In this document: positions 1-8,518 of the stretch, one piece after another
Position numbering within the stretch: the first letter of the stretch is position 1
How the letters are laid out: each line of letters starts with the position of its first letter
DNA from: Dehalococcoidia bacterium
GTDB taxonomy: Bacteria; Chloroflexota; Dehalococcoidia; Dehalococcoidales; RBG-16-60-22
NCBI GenBank assembly: GCA_030615035.1
Contig: JAUXAC010000006.1
Span: forward strand, 1-62,937
DNA length: 62,937 bases
Direction of reading: 5' to 3'
Program-made: the position numbers and the translations under genes
Notes under the pieces: model-generated
Database searches by the model: none
Told to the model about the DNA's origin: nothing
The model's input: only the letters and a program-made list of their open reading frames with translations

Positions 1-189
1 GCTTCCGTCGAAGGTATATTGTATCCTAGTTCAAAGAATCCCAAGGGCGTCCCATGTGTGTTGTTCATCGAAAACGAACATTGTTGTGATGAGTATCAAG
101 AGCGTTTGGGCGAAGCGGTTGGAATCGATGACGACACAAAAGTGAAATACCTTTTCTTTGACAGTAAAGTGGAGCAAAAGAACTTGTAG
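1..189 (+). CDS. RES-domain-like protein, C-terminal end (cut by window edge)
   Basis: Frame 1 is open from the first base and ends with TAG at 187-189, giving 62 residues with no start in the window. The stretch VEGILYPSSKNPKG followed by VLF looks like the end of RES domains, a fold found in NAD+-degrading toxins and in HEPN/RES proteins. The remaining tail is acidic (EAVGIDDD) and ends FDSKVEQKNL. Composition is protein-like, unlike the overlapping minus-strand frame. Only the tail is visible, so catalytic Arg/Glu/Ser residues cannot be checked. It lies just left of a truncated tRNA, which fits an accessory element. The family call is tentative; that this is a coding end is more secure. 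Confidence 0.55.
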   Translation, partial: ASVEGILYPSSKNPKGVPCVLFIENEHCCDEYQERLGEAVGIDDDTKVKYLFFDSKVEQKNL

Positions 190-310
190 AGAAAGAAATC
201 TAATGGTATTAGTGTGATTATGTACTAGACTTAAGTAGGTAGGTGCGACATGGGAAAAGGCAGTTCTAGGGCGGCAGCTAATAATCGAAGTAATCAGATG
301 AATCCCAACA

Positions 311-352
311 CTCATAACCGATTGGTCGTAGGTTCGAATCCTGCCGAGCCCA
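311..352 (+). pseudogene. 3' half of tRNA-Met (CAU), probable integration (att) scar
   Basis: The segment starts exactly at an anticodon loop, CTCATAA (311-317, anticodon CAT), then gives the 3' anticodon strand CCGAT (318-322), a variable loop, a T arm GTAGG/TTCGAAT/CCTGC (328-344), the 3' acceptor strand CGAGCCC (345-351) and discriminator A. Upstream there is no ATCGG to pair with CCGAT and no D arm or 5' acceptor strand, so the gene is only a half. Tyrosine recombinases often cross over in the anticodon loop and leave such 3' halves at one end of an integrated element. Which side carries the element, and where the intact tRNA lies, cannot be seen here. Confidence 0.75.
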
Positions 353-373
353 CTTCCAAAGCTATTTTACCAC

Positions 374-403
374 AAAAAGCGACTGATTTTTACAAAAAGT
401 CGC
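374..403 (-). terminator. Possible terminator after the zinc-ribbon gene
   Basis: Read on the minus strand, GCGACT and AGTCGC (398-403 and 379-384) form a 6-bp stem, with an inner T/A-rich extension, followed by five T (378-374). It lies about 140 nt past the stop of the minus-strand gene at 546-773. The stem is short, so the call is modest. Confidence 0.4.
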
Positions 404-545
404 ATGTTCTCCCCCAAGAGTCCGAACTATTGCAACTCAGGGAATTACTGTATATACTACTGGGTAACAAGGGGAGGCGGCAGTTGGAGTTGCGACAGAA
501 GATAAATAAAGAGCGGATAACACTGAAAAGTTACCAGACTGTGCG

Positions 546-773
546 TCACTCGTTTTTTACACGACTCTGCTTCTTCTCAGGAGGAGGAACATTACCGGGA
601 AGATTGATAGTGTATTTTTCCGCAGTAAAGGGTGAGTAACCTCTAAAAACCTTCTGGCCATCTCGTGTAATCTCGAGCCCAACACCACACTTGGAGCATG
701 TTTGATGCCTTGGCCATTGCAATGCCCAACCAAAGTATTGAGTTCCACACTTTGGGCACTTACCTTCTAACAT
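546..773 (-). CDS. Small zinc-ribbon protein
   Basis: A 75-residue protein with CPKC at residues 6-9 and CSKC at 26-29. Together these make a four-cysteine zinc ribbon with a tryptophan/histidine-rich spacer; the tail is basic and polar. Such proteins usually bind Zn and are otherwise uncharacterised. A TATAAT (781-786, read on the minus strand) sits only 7 nt before the ATG, so a transcript from it would be nearly leaderless; the only TTGACA upstream (807-812) is 20 bp away, a poor spacing. The gene stands alone near the tRNA scar, beside another small zinc-ribbon gene. I am confident it is a gene but cannot assign a function. Confidence 0.75.
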   Translation of the reverse strand: MLEGKCPKCGTQYFGWALQWPRHQTCSKCGVGLEITRDGQKVFRGYSPFTAEKYTINLPGNVPPPEKKQSRVKNE

Positions 774-1006
774 TAACTGTATTATACAACAACGGTCTTC
801 TCAAAGTGTCAACAACGTTCTTAAACAGTGGGAGGTATTTTCTATATAGGTTAACTCCTGTAATTGCGGTATCCTGTTGTTTTTCAGCGAGTTTATTGAT
901 AGAGCATTTCTGCTAGGCTCATTTAGTAGGGAAGTTTACATAATATTATAGGCACCAAGCAATAAACCTTGGTGTCTTTCTGGTATAATTAAAACAGGGT
1001 GCTTTA

Positions 1007-1162
1007 ATGGAAGAGAGTCCAGTTCTACCTGATAGATTTTCATGCCGGTGCAAGGCATGCAAACATATGATAGCTTTTGACCGTATAAAACCTTTTCCCA
1101 AAATCTGGGTTTGTCCTCGCTGTGGCTGTAAGAATTACACAAAGCCCAAGCCAAGAGTGTAA
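1007..1162 (+). CDS. 51-residue double-knuckle zinc-ribbon protein
   Basis: An ATG at 1007 opens a 51-codon frame ending TAA at 1160-1162. Cysteines fall at residues 13, 15, 18 (CRCKAC) and 36, 39, 41 (CPRCGC), the spacing of a small zinc ribbon. The C-terminus is basic (KPKPRV). A TATAAT at 984-989, just after a CACCAAG/CTTGGTG hairpin (953-974), gives a plausible promoter with a short leader. The gene is divergent in sequence from the minus-strand zinc-ribbon gene to its left. The opposing minus-strand frames here show no protein character. Likely a metal- or nucleic-acid-binding accessory protein; the function is unknown. Confidence 0.65.
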   Translation: MEESPVLPDRFSCRCKACKHMIAFDRIKPFPKIWVCPRCGCKNYTKPKPRV

Positions 1163-1335
1163 AGGTTCCACAATTATGTTAGGCAATTTCCTTTTGTTTG
1201 GAAGCGGGAGGGGAGTAGTGGGGAGGGAACACGCCAAAAACACACGTAATCTTACATAACATATATAGTGCGCCCCATAATAATGCAGGTAAGAGGGTTT
1301 ACATAAATAATGAGTGGGATAGGAACAACTTAACT

Positions 1336-1773
1336 TCACAATGGATATTTGCCACCCCACGCAATCGCCCAGCTACCATTTTTGACCTGATATATTTCTC
1401 CTCTAACATATCCAACTCTTTTGGTATCTTCATCTAACCTTTTCTGTGCCGCTATCTTACTTTGTTCACTGGCTATCTCCTTCGCAATTAGCTGCCCTGA
1501 TGGCGTGAGAATGTCGTCCTTTAACATTAGGGGCAAACGTGCTATGTTCTTATCTAACCTCTCTAGTAGTTCAGTATGCCTTTTATCTGCCTCCCCCGCC
1601 ATACCTACAGCAGTAAGCCCAAGCCCAACCGAAAATAACGCTAATACCAAACCAACTAGGTATAGCACTTCTGCACCCATCAAGGTAAGAATGAATGCAC
1701 CAATTAAAGTTACACACCCTAGAATAAGTAAGGGAATCCCTATAGCTTCTCCATTTCTCTTCAAATATGACAT
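1336..1773 (-). CDS. Small membrane protein with two N-terminal helices
   Basis: About 145 residues. Two long hydrophobic stretches (roughly residues 10-33 and 37-60 of the protein) are followed by a charged, probably coiled region (TELLERLDKN, then EIASEQSKIAAQKRLDEDTKR) and a short tail ending WGGKYPL. I chose the ATG at 1773 because the AAGAGG Shine-Dalgarno lies about 8 nt before it; in-frame starts at 1779 and 1782 crowd that site. The promoter region holds a perfect inverted repeat. No family recognised; the layout suggests an inner-membrane anchor with a cytoplasmic helical domain. Confidence 0.7.
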   Translation of the reverse strand: MSYLKRNGEAIGIPLLILGCVTLIGAFILTLMGAEVLYLVGLVLALFSVGLGLTAVGMAGEADKRHTELLERLDKNIARLPLMLKDDILTPSGQLIAKEIASEQSKIAAQKRLDEDTKRVGYVRGEIYQVKNGSWAIAWGGKYPL

Positions 1774-1782
1774 GCCCATCAC

Positions 1783-2086
1783 CTCTTACAATCATTATAT
1801 CACAATTATAGATTGTGATAGTTTATGTTAACTTATAACCTATCCTCTGTCTGAATGCCCCTCACCAAAACCAGACCGGAAAGGTAAAAAGGAGCGGGGT
1901 GTTTAAGGGGGGGGCGAAACCCTTCTTTTTTAATGATTTTCTCCCTCCCCTGCCAAGAAAGGACTGGTAGGAAACAAGGGGGCTAATTACTCCCTTACTG
2001 CCTCCAAAGGTAGAAAATCATTCAGAAGAATTATTAGGCGCCTAGATTTTGATTTGAGAGCGCCATTTTTGAGGGGTTGTTCGTAG
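1783..2086. repeat. 304-nt gap with a degenerate copy of the G/C-block repeat
   Basis: Apart from the operator, the gap holds GGGGTGTTTAAG followed by a G run and GCGAAACCC (about 1896-1922). This resembles the conserved part of the palindromic repeat seen elsewhere in the window, in decayed form. No gene is visible. Confidence 0.4.
1795..1820 (-). promoter_or_regulatory. Inverted-repeat operator overlapping a -10 box
   Basis: TATCACAAT (1798-1806), a 5-nt spacer and ATTGTGATA (812-820 of the same kilobase, i.e. 1812-1820) form a perfect 9-bp inverted repeat. On the minus strand its left arm overlaps a TATAAT that would drive the membrane-protein gene ending at 1336. The TCACA/TGTGA core recalls CRP/FNR-family sites, but the spacer is shorter. 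Probably a repressor or activator site; the regulator is unknown. Confidence 0.5.
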
Positions 2087-2965
2087 TCACAAGAAAAGCA
2101 GAAAAGTCCCGGTGACGACAACCACTATTCCGAGGAAAACTCTCCAATTAAATACATCTATACTGCGGTTCAGCATAAACGATAAAAAGAAGGTAAACAG
2201 AACGACTGTGCCAACAAGCGGTTGCACTACACTGACCGGGCTATAGTTGAGGGCAGCATACCGCAGCAGTTGCCCCACTAAACCAAGTATTGCCGCCATG
2301 GATAATATGAATAAAGATGAGCGAGGGAGCTGAAACAGTTGGTCCCGCTGCTCCTTCTGCAATAGCAGGATAGTCCACAGGAGAAAAGCAGTCATATAGG
2401 AAATGAAAGTAGCGACATAGGGAGAGCCAACCTCCTCCATCGCTGACCTGATTAGTACCGCTGCTATACCAACACAGAGAGCACCACTCAACACGAAAAG
2501 AACGCCTTTAATCTGCAGCTTAAAGGCTCCTTCTTCCTTTTCAAAACTGACCAGCGCTGCCCCTGCCATTATGCATAAAGCCCCCAAGATGAGCAGAGTT
2601 GTAACCGCTTCACTCAAGAAGACGATGCCAAAAATAACAGCAAATAAAATATTCGTCCTGGCAATGGCGACCGTCTTGTTGGCGCCGATAAGTCGGATAG
2701 CGTTAAAGAGCAGGTATCTGCCGAGGACAAAGTGCAATATACCGGCTATGCCAAGTGATGCAAATCCCTGCCAGGAAAGAGAGTAAAGTCGGTTCCAGTC
2801 CCCGGTCAACGGTAGTATAAATAAGAAGAGGGGTGTCCCGACGAATGCGCTAATTGCCGCCGCAGTAGTGGACTCTTCAGACTGATATACTCCCCTTCTG
2901 ATAAGGACTACCATTCCGCCAAAGACGGCGGCTGACAAAAGGGCTAAAACTGGACCTAATTCCAT
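2087..2965 (-). CDS. EamA/DMT-family transporter
   Basis: A 292-residue, almost wholly hydrophobic protein with about ten predicted helices, starting MELGPVLALLSAAVFGG. The two halves look alike, as in the duplicated EamA fold of drug/metabolite exporters; the ending FLGIVVVVTGTFLLFL is typical. Substrates of this family (amino acids, nucleotides, drugs) cannot be told from sequence alone. It is the last gene of the minus-strand run from dxs and lies 57 nt after hflX, so it may be co-transcribed. The inner membrane is the expected location. Confidence 0.85.
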   Translation of the reverse strand: MELGPVLALLSAAVFGGMVVLIRRGVYQSEESTTAAAISAFVGTPLFLFILPLTGDWNRLYSLSWQGFASLGIAGILHFVLGRYLLFNAIRLIGANKTVAIARTNILFAVIFGIVFLSEAVTTLLILGALCIMAGAALVSFEKEEGAFKLQIKGVLFVLSGALCVGIAAVLIRSAMEEVGSPYVATFISYMTAFLLWTILLLQKEQRDQLFQLPRSSLFILSMAAILGLVGQLLRYAALNYSPVSVVQPLVGTVVLFTFFLSFMLNRSIDVFNWRVFLGIVVVVTGTFLLFL

Positions 2966-3022
2966 ACGAGGTACCTTTATATTTCCCGATTGGCACGGAT
3001 AATTTGGGGTTGAATTTTTAAT

Positions 3023-4120
3023 TTAGGTGGATTTGTCTAGAGTGTGGTTAATCAGCTCCAGAAGTTTAGCCAAGCCCCACCGCTTTGCTGCTGAAATGAG
3101 CACCGTCGTCTCATCTAATGACTGGTCAGAGAGGCAGCTTATGGCTGTCTCCTCATCCCAGTTCCGGTCACGGCTCAGCAACAAATCAATTTTATTTAGA
3201 GCGGTAATCCTGGGCTTATCCGTAAGATCAAGGTTAGCAAGAGTATCCTCTACTGTCCGGCACTGCTCTGAAGCATCGTGAGAAGCCAAATCAACTATAT
3301 GGAGAAGCAGAGCGGCTTCAGTTAACTCCTCAAGGGTTGCCCTAAATGCAGTTGCAATAGTCGGCGGTAACTTCTGGATAAAGCCAACGGTATCAGTAAC
3401 CAGAACCACGCTCTTATCAGGGAGAGTTAACCGCCGGGTAGTTGGGTCTAGAGTAGCAAAAAGCTTACTCTCGGTAAAAACTTCAGCCTGGCAGAGGGCA
3501 TTTAATAAGGTACTTTTGCCGGAATTAGTATAGCCAACCAGAGCTACTGTAGAAATACCGCTCTTCTTTCGCTTCTGGCGATACAAGGCACGGTGTTTTC
3601 TTACTTCTTCTATCTGTGCCTTCAGATGATGTATCTTCTGGCGAATAAGCCGCCTATCAGTCTCAAGCTGTGATTCACCGGGACCCCTGGTGCCAATACC
3701 ACCACCGAGTCTTTCCAGATGGCTCCATTGTCCGGCAAGGCGAGGTAAAAGGTATTGATGCTGAGCCAGCTCCACCTGCAATTGACCCTCGTGCGTTCGG
3801 GCACGCCTGGCAAAAATATCCAGGATCAAGGCAACGCGGTCAATCACCTTTAGCTGGAGAGCTTCTTCCAGGTTTCGCTGCTGTAGTGGTGAAAGCTCAT
3901 CATCAAAGATTATTACATCATAGTTGACATCATTTTTTAGAACTAATAGTTCCTCTAGCTTCCCTTTTCCTACATAATGCGTTTTTGAGGGTGCCGGTAG
4001 CCGCTGAATAAGCTTTCCCACTACATTGGCCCCAGCCGTATCTGCCAGTTGCACCAGCTCCTCTATTGATGCCTCGGCCGACCACCTGTCTTTGGTTCCT
4101 TTGGCAGCCACGGCTACCAA
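3023..4120 (-). CDS. hflX: GTPase HflX (ribosome-splitting factor)
   Basis: HflX binds ribosomes and splits stalled ones using GTP. The protein shows the HflX N-domain (VGKGKLEEL near 51, [16 protein letters not shown]), the glycine-rich [13 protein letters not shown] segment (138-149), then G1 GYTNSGKS (196-203), DTVGF for G3 and NKID for G4. The TTG at 4120 is the first standard start, but the frame stays open upstream to a stop near 4185 and encodes family-like residues (TAPERAFL) before it. An AAGGGG at 4175-4180 precedes ATC codons at 4171 and 4168. A rare ATC/ATT start giving about 381 residues is therefore possible. It follows dapL closely. Confidence 0.93.
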   Translation of the reverse strand: MVAVAAKGTKDRWSAEASIEELVQLADTAGANVVGKLIQRLPAPSKTHYVGKGKLEELLVLKNDVNYDVIIFDDELSPLQQRNLEEALQLKVIDRVALILDIFARRARTHEGQLQVELAQHQYLLPRLAGQWSHLERLGGGIGTRGPGESQLETDRRLIRQKIHHLKAQIEEVRKHRALYRQKRKKSGISTVALVGYTNSGKSTLLNALCQAEVFTESKLFATLDPTTRRLTLPDKSVVLVTDTVGFIQKLPPTIATAFRATLEELTEAALLLHIVDLASHDASEQCRTVEDTLANLDLTDKPRITALNKIDLLLSRDRNWDEETAISCLSDQSLDETTVLISAAKRWGLAKLLELINHTLDKST

Positions 4121-4181
4121 AAAGGCTCGTTCTGGTGCGGTTTGAGTAAGAACTGTACTTCTAACGATGATAATCCCCTTA

Positions 4182-5375
4182 TTATGTCAACTTACTCTTC
4201 ACTATCCGTTGACGAGTATTATGCCATCCGGCTAACCGTGACAAACCTTTTACCAGCGTGGCATCCGGGATGGTCAGGGACAATCGCACATAGCCCTCAC
4301 CACTCTTGCCATAACCTACGCCTGGTGTAACCGCTACCCCAACCTTCTCCAGTAAATCAGCAGCAAAGTCCATAGAGGTGTAGCCTTGAGGGACTTTAGC
4401 CCAGACATACAGGCTTGCCTTTGGTACCCTGGCTTCAAACCCAATCTTATTTAACATTTCAATAACCAGGTCACGGCGTCTCTGGTAAATGGCATTATGC
4501 TCCTGGATACAATCCTGAGATGCGGTCAGGGCTTCAATGGCAGCGTATTGAATAGCCTGAGGAATCCCTGAATCCAGATTTGTCTTAAGTCTCCTCAGGG
4601 CATCTACCATCGTGGCGTTGCCGACCACCATCCCTATTCGCCATCCCATCATATTATAGGTCTTGGAAAGGGAGTGGAACTCCACCCCTACTTCCTTGGC
4701 TCCTTCTGCCTGCAGAAAGCTAACCGGCTGATAACCATCAAAGGCAACCTCTGAATATGGTCCATCATGACAGACAACCAGGTCATGCTGGCGGGCAAAT
4801 TTAACTACCTTGTTGAAAAAATCAAGGTCAGCTACGGCGCTGGTAGGGTTATTGGGATAGTTAATCCATAGAAGTCTGGCATCTTTCAAAATATGAGCAG
4901 GAATCCCATCCAAATCAGGCAGAAAGTCTCTCTCTTCTTTAAGTGGCATATAATATGGGCGACCACCAGCTAACATGGTACTTACCGAGTAAACTGGATA
5001 GCCCGGGTCAGGCACCAAAGCGGTGTCCCTGGGGTCAATAAAACAAAAGGCAATATGGGCAATACCCTCCTTGGAGCCAATAAGGGGCAATACTTCTTTG
5101 CCGGCATCAAGAGAGACGCCAAAGCGCCTTTCATACCACCCGGCTATGGCTTGACACAATTCGGGCAGGCCAGCTGTCTCTGGATAGCGATGGTTAGCCG
5201 GTTCTTGTGCTGCCCGACAGAGCCTGTCAATTATATGGGGTGGAGTAGGAATATCAGGGTCACCTATAGCGAAACTAATTACCTCTTCACCTCTAGCCTC
5301 TTTCTCGGCGATCTTTCGGTTAATTTCCACAAAAAGGTATGGTGATAGATTTTTCATCCGTCTTGATAATCTCAT
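4182..5375 (-). CDS. dapL: LL-diaminopimelate aminotransferase
   Basis: A fold-type I PLP aminotransferase of 397 residues that would convert tetrahydrodipicolinate to LL-diaminopimelate in one step, feeding lysine and cell-wall synthesis. Visible marks are [11 protein letters not shown] (38-48), NYPNNPTSA (172-180), and the PLP lysine in [14 protein letters not shown] (Lys238). Adjacent dapF makes the next step, which favours DapL over a generic aspartate aminotransferase. ATG at 5375 has TAGGAGAT about 10 nt upstream. A repeat block separates it from dapF, and hflX follows. Aminotransferase identity is certain; the DapL assignment is strong but rests partly on context. Confidence 0.88.
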   Translation of the reverse strand: MRLSRRMKNLSPYLFVEINRKIAEKEARGEEVISFAIGDPDIPTPPHIIDRLCRAAQEPANHRYPETAGLPELCQAIAGWYERRFGVSLDAGKEVLPLIGSKEGIAHIAFCFIDPRDTALVPDPGYPVYSVSTMLAGGRPYYMPLKEERDFLPDLDGIPAHILKDARLLWINYPNNPTSAVADLDFFNKVVKFARQHDLVVCHDGPYSEVAFDGYQPVSFLQAEGAKEVGVEFHSLSKTYNMMGWRIGMVVGNATMVDALRRLKTNLDSGIPQAIQYAAIEALTASQDCIQEHNAIYQRRRDLVIEMLNKIGFEARVPKASLYVWAKVPQGYTSMDFAADLLEKVGVAVTPGVGYGKSGEGYVRLSLTIPDATLVKGLSRLAGWHNTRQRIVKSKLT

Positions 5376-5454
5376 CTTATTTATCTCCTACTTGATTTCC
5401 TTCTCTAGAGAGCAATTATTAATCTCACCACTTCAGGTCTTTGTTTGGGTGACC

Positions 5455-5723
5455 CCATCTCCCTTGGGTTCTGATAATTGTTGTCACCCTCACCCCCTGT
5501 GTCCCCCTCTCCCTTAAGGGGAAGGGGGAGGAATTTTGGAAGAGGGGCTTCGCCCCTCTTAGACGCCCCGTTTTAGCTTGATCTCCTTCCATGAAGAGGG
5601 GGAATTTGCTATGTGAGAGGTTTTGCCCCTCTTAAACTCTCTTTAAGTCTCTCCTTCAGGGGAAAGGGGGAAGGGCTGGTTTTGGAGGGGCTACGCCCCT
5701 GCAAGCTTCCCCTGATAAAAATC
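5455..5723. repeat. Palindromic intergenic repeat between dapF and dapL
   Basis: The gap carries the unit CACCCTCACCCCCTGTG, a C-block/G-block hairpin (CCCCCTCTCCC TTAAG GGGAAGGGGG), then AGAGGGG CTTCG CCCCTCT, followed by two more, decayed hairpins (about 5618-5634 and 5684-5700). It fills nearly all of the 348-nt space. No gene is visible. Confidence 0.8.
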
Positions 5724-6587
5724 TCATTCTAGCCATTCTCCGCTAAATACTTTTTCTGCAGGACCACTAAGTAACACTTCCCCTTTTCTATCCCACTCCA
5801 CCTGTAATATACCGCCGGGCAGTTTTATGTCCACTTTGTTATCAGTATAACCATAAAGCTGGGCGGCAACAGCTACCGCACAGGCACCGCTGCCACAGGC
5901 CAGTGTCTCCCCTACCCCTCTCTCCCAAACCCGAACTTCTATTTGCTGTCGGCTCATCACTCTGGCTACCTCAAAATTTACCCGATTTGGAAATATAGCT
6001 AAGTGCTCCACTTTTGGTCCCAGCTGGGATAACGGGAAGTCAGCTACCGGACGTTGTGAAAAATAAACAGCATGCGGATTACCCATTGAAACAAAATTGA
6101 GAAGCAGGTCTGTCCTATCTACACTAACCGGATAGCTCAGCATTGACTTTATGTAAACTATATTATCTCTCCCCTGCTCTACCACCACCGGGATGTTATC
6201 AGCACCAAATTCTGGCTTGCCCATCCCGGCTTGAATACCAATTAATTTGCCATCTCTTTTATCAAGCTTAACTTCCCTGATACCGGCTATCGTTTCTACC
6301 GATATCCGGTCAGTCTCGAGGCTAACCAGTCCCTCTTCGAAAACAAGTTTAACCAGGCACCTTATGCCATTACCACAGGCTTCAGCTTCAGTGCCATCAG
6401 CATCAAAAGTACGCATCTGGAAATCAGCCTTATCTGAGGGCAAAACCAATATCAGGCTATCACCACCGACACCAAAGTGGCGGTCGCACATAGCTAGTGC
6501 CACCGGTGACCAATCACGCTGTATATCACTGGTCTCCACCAGTATAAAATCATTTCCAGCACCCTGCATCTTGGTAAAATTTATCAT
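5724..6587 (-). CDS. dapF: Diaminopimelate epimerase
   Basis: DapF interconverts LL- and meso-diaminopimelate without a cofactor, using two cysteines. Both are visible: EACGNGIRC (Cys71) and LACGSGAC near residue 217. The start MINFTKMQGAGNDF matches the family N-terminus, so I place it at ATG 6587 and give 287 residues. The frame stays open 27 codons further upstream, but that part is encoded by the neighbouring repeat and is not family-like. The gene sits between miaA and dapL, making a lysine/peptidoglycan pair with the latter. Confidence 0.95.
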   Translation of the reverse strand: MINFTKMQGAGNDFILVETSDIQRDWSPVALAMCDRHFGVGGDSLILVLPSDKADFQMRTFDADGTEAEACGNGIRCLVKLVFEEGLVSLETDRISVETIAGIREVKLDKRDGKLIGIQAGMGKPEFGADNIPVVVEQGRDNIVYIKSMLSYPVSVDRTDLLLNFVSMGNPHAVYFSQRPVADFPLSQLGPKVEHLAIFPNRVNFEVARVMSRQQIEVRVWERGVGETLACGSGACAVAVAAQLYGYTDNKVDIKLPGGILQVEWDRKGEVLLSGPAEKVFSGEWLE

Positions 6588-6589
6588 AT

Positions 6590-6783
6590 TAAACCCTATC
6601 CCCTTTACCCCCTTCCCCTTAATAAGGAGAGGGGGAAGGTTTTGTAAAGAGGGGCTTTTACCCCACAAAAATAAAGTTTTTGTGGGGACCCCGTATACGC
6701 CCCTCCTGGACGCCCTGTTAGTTTAATCTCCTTCAAAAGGGAAGATAATTTCTTCAGAGGGGCATAGTCCCTCTAAAACTCTC
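6590..6783. repeat. Palindromic intergenic repeat upstream of dapF
   Basis: Starts at the dapF start codon with ACCCTATCCCCTTTACCCCC, continues as a C-block/G-block hairpin (6612-6642), and ends with AGAGGGG CATAGT CCCTCT next to the miaA stop. A CCCCACAAAAA / TTTTTGTGGGG hairpin (6661-6687) interrupts the middle. Confidence 0.8.
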
Positions 6784-7707
6784 TTAATTACCCCTTCCTA
6801 TGAATTTAGCTAGTGTCGTTTTGCTTTCCGAATCCACCTGACCCGATATGTCAAGCCAGTGTATTCTATCATCTTTCAGCCGGAACCAGGTATACTGGTG
6901 CCGAACGAACCGATGAGTTTCAAACTTGATTTGCTGTATGGCAGCCGCCAGGGTCAACTCACCTTTAAGGAACTGCCCAATTTGTTTGTAGCCAATGCTA
7001 GACATAGCTGGTAAATTAAAATCATACCCCAGATTCACTAATTTTTCCACCTCTGTTACCAGTCCTTGCTCTATCATTTTATCAATCCTCAGGTCAATTC
7101 TACGATACAGCTCTGCCCTATCCGCGGTTAGGCCTATTATTAATGTATTAAAAGAGGGTGCCTCTTTATCCTGAAGATTAGAAAAGGAGGCTTTTATCTT
7201 TCTATGTACTTCAAGGGCTCTTATTATGCGGCGCACGTTACGGGGGTCAATCTTCTGCGCCGCAACCGGAGCAACCCTCATAAGTTCCCGATAAAGCTCA
7301 ACAGCTCCAGTATTAATTGCCTTCTCTTCCAAACTACGCCTGAATTCAGGGTCAGGTGGAACCGGTGGTATTCTCCAGCCTTCCAGAACTGCCCATACAT
7401 AAAGTCCACTGCCGCCAACCAATAGAGGTAATTTATGGCGCTGATGGACGTCCTTAATAGTCTTATAGGCCAACGCTTGATATTGAGCCAGGCTGAAAGT
7501 CTCATCAGGATTAATTATATTAATCAGATGGTGAGGAACCAGAGACAGTTCCTTTGGGCTGGGCTTCGCGGTACCAATATCCATATACCGGTATACCTGC
7601 CGACTGTCAGCACTTACTATCTCTCCACCAAAAACCTGAGCTAAACGAAATGCCAGCTGACTTTTGCCGCTACCAGTGGGACCAACGATAGCTACCAAGT
7701 GGTTCAT
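6784..7707 (-). CDS. miaA: tRNA dimethylallyltransferase
   Basis: MiaA adds a dimethylallyl group to A37 of tRNAs reading UNN codons. The 307-residue protein opens with a P-loop, GPTGSGKSQLA (9-19), then DSRQVYRYMDIGTAKP, both hallmarks of the family, and carries the later GGSGLYVWA and RNVRRIIRALEVH segments. Its ATG overlaps the tpiA stop by one base (TAATG), indicating translational coupling. The stop lies against a repeat. Substrate DMAPP comes from the pathway begun by dxs in the same run. Confidence 0.96.
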   Translation of the reverse strand: MNHLVAIVGPTGSGKSQLAFRLAQVFGGEIVSADSRQVYRYMDIGTAKPSPKELSLVPHHLINIINPDETFSLAQYQALAYKTIKDVHQRHKLPLLVGGSGLYVWAVLEGWRIPPVPPDPEFRRSLEEKAINTGAVELYRELMRVAPVAAQKIDPRNVRRIIRALEVHRKIKASFSNLQDKEAPSFNTLIIGLTADRAELYRRIDLRIDKMIEQGLVTEVEKLVNLGYDFNLPAMSSIGYKQIGQFLKGELTLAAAIQQIKFETHRFVRHQYTWFRLKDDRIHWLDISGQVDSESKTTLAKFIGRGN

Positions 7708-8462
7708 TACTTAATTGCCGAGGTTTGTGTCACGATACTCAAAAATTCGGTGGCTTTCAGACTGGCGCCACCGACAAGGGCGCCATCAATTTCGGGCTGT
7801 TTCATAAACTCAGTAGCATTGGCAGCAGTAACGCTGCCACCATATAGAATACGCATGTCTTGGGCAATCCCGTCACTATATAATCTGGCGATATTTCGGC
7901 GAATTAGAGAAATAGTTTCATTTGCCTGTTCACCGGTAGCTGCCCTGCCGGTGCCAATAGCCCAAACCGGCTCATAGGCTATAATCAGGCCATTGATATA
8001 ATCTATACCTGTCAGAGATGACCCTAACTGCTCGGTCACCACCTCTTCTGTCCTGCCCGCCTCATTTTCTTCCAATCTTTCCCCTATGCACAAAATAGGC
8101 TTCAGGCCCACTTTTAATGCGGCCACAATTTTTTTATTAACAATCTCCCCGGTCTCATTAAAATACTGTCGGCGCTCAGAGTGCCCGATGATAACAAATT
8201 CACACAGGTCAGCTACCATTAATGGCGAAATCTCACCGGTGTAGGCACCCTTTTCCGCAAAAAATAGGTTCTGTGCCCCCAGTTTTATTGAGCTACCTTT
8301 AATTAACTCCCTTACCGCAGCTAAAGAAACAAAGGGAGGGCAAATTACCTTGTCGACATTAGCTATCTTATCAAGCTCATCTTGCATTGCCTTAACCAAT
8401 TCTACGGCTTCACCCACGGTGGTGTTCATTTTCCAGTTACCGGCAATCATTGGTACGCGCAT
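7707..8462 (-). CDS. tpiA: Triosephosphate isomerase
   Basis: Interconverts dihydroxyacetone phosphate and glyceraldehyde 3-phosphate. The 251-residue protein has the N-terminal GNWKMN, the catalytic His in GHSERR, and the catalytic Glu in AYEPVWAIGTG, plus the phosphate-binding YGGSV near the end. Length is normal. It lies between apgM and miaA in a run with pgk, so lower glycolysis/gluconeogenesis genes are grouped. Confidence 0.97.
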   Translation of the reverse strand: MRVPMIAGNWKMNTTVGEAVELVKAMQDELDKIANVDKVICPPFVSLAAVRELIKGSSIKLGAQNLFFAEKGAYTGEISPLMVADLCEFVIIGHSERRQYFNETGEIVNKKIVAALKVGLKPILCIGERLEENEAGRTEEVVTEQLGSSLTGIDYINGLIIAYEPVWAIGTGRAATGEQANETISLIRRNIARLYSDGIAQDMRILYGGSVTAANATEFMKQPEIDGALVGGASLKATEFLSIVTQTSAIK

Positions 8463-8518
8463 TTTGTTCTCCTGACTACTTAGTTATATCAGAAAAGTTC
8501 CGCCTCTCTTTGACTGTC

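Larger units (their letters stand above)
190..545. other. Gap without a convincing gene; holds a tRNA fragment
   Basis: A plus-strand frame from 250 stays open to 639, but it runs through the tRNA fragment at 311-352 and over the opposing zinc-ribbon gene, and it matches nothing I recognise. I see the tRNA half and a weak terminator-like hairpin at 379-403 and nothing else. Confidence 0.5.

Noticed and set aside
250..639. 129-codon plus-strand frame near the left edge
   Set aside because: It runs through a tRNA fragment and over a minus-strand zinc-ribbon gene and shows no recognisable protein pattern.
781..812. Strong promoter for the small zinc-ribbon gene
   Set aside because: TTGACA and TATAAT are present but 20 nt apart, so I only mention it and do not list it as a feature.
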